A program made the position numbers and the translations under genes. Below the pieces are notes generated by a model, which saw only the letters and a list, made by a program, of their open reading frames with translations, did no database searches and was not told the origin of the DNA. From assembly GCA_017430675.1 (NCBI GenBank), contig JAFRMM010000211.1:1-9613 (forward strand): a DNA stretch of 9,613 bases, read 5' to 3'. Numbering within the stretch: the first letter of the stretch is position 1; each line of letters begins with the position of its first letter. This document shows, piece after piece, positions 6,399 to 9,613 of this stretch. This stretch comes from Prevotella sp. (GTDB taxonomy: Bacteria; Bacteroidota; Bacteroidia; Bacteroidales; Bacteroidaceae).

Positions 6399-6406
6399 TA
6401 TTTTTG
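6399..6406 (+). promoter_or_regulatory. -7 box of nadK
   Basis: TATTTTTG matches TAnnTTTG and ends 18 nt before the ATG at 6425, leaving a short leader of about 12-14 nt. It lies downstream of the alternative ATG at 6377 and so argues against that start. The -33 region overlaps the direct repeats at 6362-6381. Confidence 0.55.
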
Positions 6407-6424
6407 CAGCCAAAAGCAGTGATT

Positions 6425-7309
6425 ATGGAACATCGGAACTTGAAATTTGCCCTTTTCGGCAATATTTTCCAGACGAAGAAGTCGGCCTCCATCCAGAAAG
6501 TGCTATCGACACTTTCGGAGTTTGGCGCGGAGTTGCATGTGGATATGGAATACTATTATTTCCTGAAGGATTCCCAACGGCTGGAGGTGAACGCCAAGAA
6601 GGTGTTTGTGGGCGATGACTTCGAGACGGACTTCGTGATCTCCATGGGTGGCGACGGTACGTTCCTCAAGGCGGCAGAGCGCGTGCGCCAGAAGATGATA
6701 CCTATCCTCGGCGTGAACATGGGACGGCTGGGATTCCTGGCCGATATCAGTCCCAACGACATCGAGCGTTGTCTGGAGGCGCTCTACAATGACGACTTCT
6801 CCATTGAGTCGCGGGCGCTGATAGAGGTGCAGACAGACGGGGAGCCCTTCGAGGGCTTCAACTGCGCCCTCAACGATGTGGCCATCCTCAAGCGTGATAC
6901 GGCTTCGATGATCTCCATCCGTGCCAGTATCAACAGCCAGTACCTGAACACCTATCAGGCCGACGGTCTGGTGATCTCCACGCCTACGGGTTCTACGGCC
7001 TATTCCCTCTCCAACGGAGGCCCTATCATCGTGCCAGGCACGAAGGTGTTCTCGATGACGGCTGTTGCCCCTCATTCGCTGAACGTGCGTCCCATCGTGC
7101 TGCCTGACTCCGCCGTGATCGAACTCGACGTGGAGAGCCGCAGCCATAATTTCCTCGTGGCCATCGACGGCCGTTCTGAGAAATGCAAGGAGGGCACGAG
7201 GATTACGCTCCGTCGTGCCCCCTATGACATCAAGGTTGTGAAGCGGGCTGAGCACCGTTATTTCAACTCCCTGCGCGAGAAGATGATGTGGGGTGTGGAT
7301 ACCCGCTGA
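6425..7309 (+). CDS. nadK: NAD kinase
   Basis: NAD kinase phosphorylates NAD to NADP in the cytoplasm and is the only route to NADP in most bacteria. The 294-residue protein shows the family set: GGDGT (75-79), the NMGRLGFL loop (98-105), LNDVAI (149-154), the NAD-binding stretch DGLVISTPTGSTAY (180-193) with SNGGP (196-200), and the late AIDGR (246-250). An in-frame ATG at 6377 would add 16 residues. I chose 6425 because the protein then begins directly with the usual first strand (LKFALFGN) and because the promoter box at 6399-6406 lies between the two ATGs. It is a single-gene unit, divergent from the DJ-1-ispD-recG operon and convergent on the GH3 gene with only 16 bp between stops. Confidence 0.96.
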   Translation: MEHRNLKFALFGNIFQTKKSASIQKVLSTLSEFGAELHVDMEYYYFLKDSQRLEVNAKKVFVGDDFETDFVISMGGDGTFLKAAERVRQKMIPILGVNMGRLGFLADISPNDIERCLEALYNDDFSIESRALIEVQTDGEPFEGFNCALNDVAILKRDTASMISIRASINSQYLNTYQADGLVISTPTGSTAYSLSNGGPIIVPGTKVFSMTAVAPHSLNVRPIVLPDSAVIELDVESRSHNFLVAIDGRSEKCKEGTRITLRRAPYDIKVVKRAEHRYFNSLREKMMWGVDTR

Positions 7310-7325
7310 CAGTCCCTGACTATTA

Positions 7326-9613
7326 TTATTTCACTACAAAATCCAATGCCTTCAGGTCCTTGTCGAGCGATGAGGTGCCGTAGAGGATCTGATAGCGGCC
7401 AGGCTTGACGGCCAGTTCGTCGATCATCTCGTCGTAGTACTCGAAGGCCTCACCGTCGAGGGTGATGGTGGCCGTCTTAGACTCACCAGCACTCAGCGAG
7501 AGTTTCTGGAATCCCTTCAGGGCCTTGATGGGAGCGCCGGCATCGTCGAAGGCCTTCACATAGACCTGTACGGTCTCCGTTCCCTCGCGCTTGCCTGTGT
7601 TGGTGACAGGCACTGTCAGTGTGACGCTACCGTCCTTCTTCATCGTTTTCTTCGACAGTTTGCCCTCTCCAACGGCGAAGGTGGTATAACTCAGGCCATA
7701 GCCGAAGGCATACTGGGGCACACCCGTGAAGTAACGGTAGGTGCGGTTCTTCATCGAGTAGTCGAGGAAGTCAGGCAGGTCGTTGTTCGAGCGATAGAAA
7801 GTCACAGGTAGTTTGCCGCCAGGGTTGTAGTCGCCGAAGATCACTTCTGCCAGTGCCTTGGCGCCGCCCTGTCCGGGATACCAGGCCTCCAGCAGTGCGT
7901 CGTACTCGCCCTCCACGCTGCCGAAGGCGATGGCAGAGCCGGAGCAGTTCACGAAGACGACGGGCTTGCCTGTCTGGTGCATGGCTTTCACGAGCATCTG
8001 CTGCACCTTAGGCAGTTCGATGTCCTGCTTGTCGCCACCCTCTCCTTCCATCTGGGCAGAGATACCGCCGATGATAATGATGGCATCAGCCTCCTTCACC
8101 TCATTGGCCAGGTCATTGAAATCCACGAGGATACGCTCGCAGATGTCACCACGCAACATGGCGAACTGTCCGTTGCCGTGCTTGTACTCAATCACGATGT
8201 CGTAGGTCTTGCCCTTTTCCACAGGGAATGATTTATATTCAGGCTTACGTCCGAAGCCGAAGAAACGACGGCCGCCAGCCTGTGCCTCTTCCACCACCTC
8301 GCCGTTCACCTTCAGCACATAGCCGTTATCCGTCATCAGCGTGTATTTCATCTCACCCGTGAAGGTCGAGAGATACTTGCCACTGACGCGGACGGAGAGC
8401 GTGTCACGATTCACACCCTGTGCGAATCCCCAGGCGCCGAAGGTAGAGAAGTTCAGTTCATTATAGTAGTCCGTCTTGGCAGGATCGCCGGCGAGTTCCT
8501 TGTTGTTATAGAACTCCACGAGGGCGCCCTTGCCGTCGTTGAAGTCCTGCAGGTGATGGATGGTGCGATACTCGTCGTTCAGTTCACAGGCCTTCTGGTA
8601 GATGATCTTAGCACCTGGTACGGCAGCCTTGATGCCATCCAGCAACGAATGCTTGTGATTGTCCGTAGGTGTGCCACCATAGTTGCCATTCAACAGTTCC
8701 ACATCGTCGGCATTGGGACCTACCACGGCCAGTGTCTTGATGCTCTTCGAGAGGGGCAGCACACCCCCCTTGTTCTCCAACAGTACCATCGATTCGCGGG
8801 CTGCCTGGGTGGCCAGGGCGTCGTTGCCCTCGCTGCTGATCACCTCAGGACCGAGTTTGGCCCATGGCAGCATGTCAGCAGGATCGAACATACCCAGTTC
8901 GAAGCGTCCCATGAGCGTCTTGCGCAGATGCTCGTCGAGGTCGCTCTCCTTGATAAAGCCCTTCTTCAGACCCTCCGTGAGCGACATGAACACCTTACCG
9001 CACTCCAGGTCCGTGCCGCTGAGTACGGCATCGACAGAGGCCGACAGCGGATCCTTGTGTGTCTCGTGCTGTCCGCGGTTGAAGAAGTTGTTGATGGCGT
9101 CGCAGTCAGTGAGGACGATGGCGTCATAGCCCCACTTATTGCGGAGGATATCAATCAGCAGACGGTCGCTGGCACAACAGGGCCTACCCTCGAAGCGCTG
9201 GTAGGCGCACATCACCTCGCGCACGTTACCTTTCTTCACCAGAGCCTTGAAGGCTGGCAGGTAGGTCTCCCAGAGGTCACGGTTCGTGGGCTCCACGTTC
9301 ATCGAGTGGCGCAGGGGCTCAGGACCGCTATGGACGGCGTAGTGCTTGGCACAGGCATGGGTCTTGAAATAACGGTCGTCGTTACCCTGCATGCCCAAGA
9401 CCGTCTGCACGCCCAGTACGGCATTCAGATAGGGATCCTCGCCACAGGTCTCCTGTCCACGACCCCAACGCGGATCACGGACGATGTTCACGTTCGGGCA
9501 CCAGAAAGTCAGCTCCGGATTGCCGGGATAGTACGTCACACCCATGGGCACATTGAACAGCTTCGGATCGTTATGATCCGTACGGTTCCAATTGGCACGG
9601 GCCTCATCGCTCA
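7326..9613 (-). CDS. GH3 family glycosidase with inserted PA14 domain (beta-xylosidase/beta-glucosidase type), 5' end missing
   Basis: This is an exo-acting glycoside hydrolase that removes sugars from the ends of plant oligosaccharides, probably in the periplasm. The frame stays open to the window edge; 761 residues are visible and the signal peptide and first part are off-window. Numbering from codon 9551-9549, the (beta/alpha)8 domain shows RDPRWGRGQE (25-34), KHYAVHSGPE (69-78) and VLTDCDA (146-152). D149 (codon 9107-9105) is the predicted nucleophile. The second domain is split by a PA14-like carbohydrate-binding insert (about 335-478). It resumes with EGEGGD (502-507), where E504 is the likely acid/base, and ends with a fibronectin-III-like domain (about 640-740). 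CCASDRLL and SGTDLECG favour the beta-xylosidase branch, but substrate is uncertain. GTG at 9551 is not the true start, because conserved GH3 sequence continues upstream. Confidence 0.95.
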   Translation of the reverse strand, partial: SDEARANWNRTDHNDPKLFNVPMGVTYYPGNPELTFWCPNVNIVRDPRWGRGQETCGEDPYLNAVLGVQTVLGMQGNDDRYFKTHACAKHYAVHSGPEPLRHSMNVEPTNRDLWETYLPAFKALVKKGNVREVMCAYQRFEGRPCCASDRLLIDILRNKWGYDAIVLTDCDAINNFFNRGQHETHKDPLSASVDAVLSGTDLECGKVFMSLTEGLKKGFIKESDLDEHLRKTLMGRFELGMFDPADMLPWAKLGPEVISSEGNDALATQAARESMVLLENKGGVLPLSKSIKTLAVVGPNADDVELLNGNYGGTPTDNHKHSLLDGIKAAVPGAKIIYQKACELNDEYRTIHHLQDFNDGKGALVEFYNNKELAGDPAKTDYYNELNFSTFGAWGFAQGVNRDTLSVRVSGKYLSTFTGEMKYTLMTDNGYVLKVNGEVVEEAQAGGRRFFGFGRKPEYKSFPVEKGKTYDIVIEYKHGNGQFAMLRGDICERILVDFNDLANEVKEADAIIIIGGISAQMEGEGGDKQDIELPKVQQMLVKAMHQTGKPVVFVNCSGSAIAFGSVEGEYDALLEAWYPGQGGAKALAEVIFGDYNPGGKLPVTFYRSNNDLPDFLDYSMKNRTYRYFTGVPQYAFGYGLSYTTFAVGEGKLSKKTMKKDGSVTLTVPVTNTGKREGTETVQVYVKAFDDAGAPIKALKGFQKLSLSAGESKTATITLDGEAFEYYDEMIDELAVKPGRYQILYGTSSLDKDLKALDFVVK

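Noticed and set aside
6377..6424. Longer start for NAD kinase at 6377
   Set aside because: The ATG lies upstream of the TATTTTTG promoter box, and the added residues precede the normal family N-terminus.
6503..7255. 250-codon minus-strand open frame opposite nadK
   Set aside because: It lies wholly within nadK, which has all family motifs. The His/Arg/Val-rich translation is unrecognisable and there is no plausible start signal.

Overview
The window looks like chromosomal DNA from a member of the Bacteroidales, most likely a Prevotella-like (Prevotellaceae) species. The evidence is the repeated use of the Bacteroidota -7 promoter box TAnnTTTG at the same distance upstream of four transcription units, the lack of clear Shine-Dalgarno sequences, and protein families typical of this group: a PA14-bearing GH3 glycosidase, a LysM-containing M23 peptidase and a CapA-like protein. 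The genus is an inference from sequence style. No rRNA, tRNA, CRISPR array, transposase or phage gene was seen.

Layout from left to right. Positions 1-159 are non-coding and hold a strong nested palindrome: a perfect 14-bp hairpin flanked by mirrored tandem TTTGAC-type octamers. It probably terminates the M23 peptidase transcript and looks like a REP/REPIN-type element. Then come three envelope genes on the minus strand. In transcription order they are a small secreted NlpC/P60 peptidase (2808-2248), a secreted CapA-family protein (2251-1217, overlapping the first by ATGA) and, from its own promoter, a secreted M23/LysM peptidase (1107-160). Next on the minus strand is a tightly coupled operon of a DJ-1/PfpI protein (6319-5750), ispD (5750-5043) and recG (5043-2950), with both junctions of the form TGATG. 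A 105-bp divergent promoter region (6320-6424) separates this operon from nadK on the plus strand (6425-7309). nadK converges, with a 16-bp gap, on a 5'-truncated GH3 glycosidase on the minus strand (9613-7326).

The genes serve core metabolism (IspD in the MEP isoprenoid pathway, NAD kinase), DNA repair and fork rescue (RecG), protein or metabolite damage control (the DJ-1-like protein), cell-wall remodelling (NlpC/P60, CapA-like, M23/LysM) and plant polysaccharide breakdown (GH3).

I do not see a new multi-gene system such as defence or secretion. The most unusual things are non-coding. First, a GC-rich palindromic repeat is inserted in frame inside the essential gene ispD, adding about 16 residues, much as Rickettsia palindromic elements do in genes. 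Second, there is the nested palindrome at the left end. Third, small AACAC/GTGTT stem-loops recur downstream of recG and capA. Fourth, the divergent promoter region contains short direct repeats.
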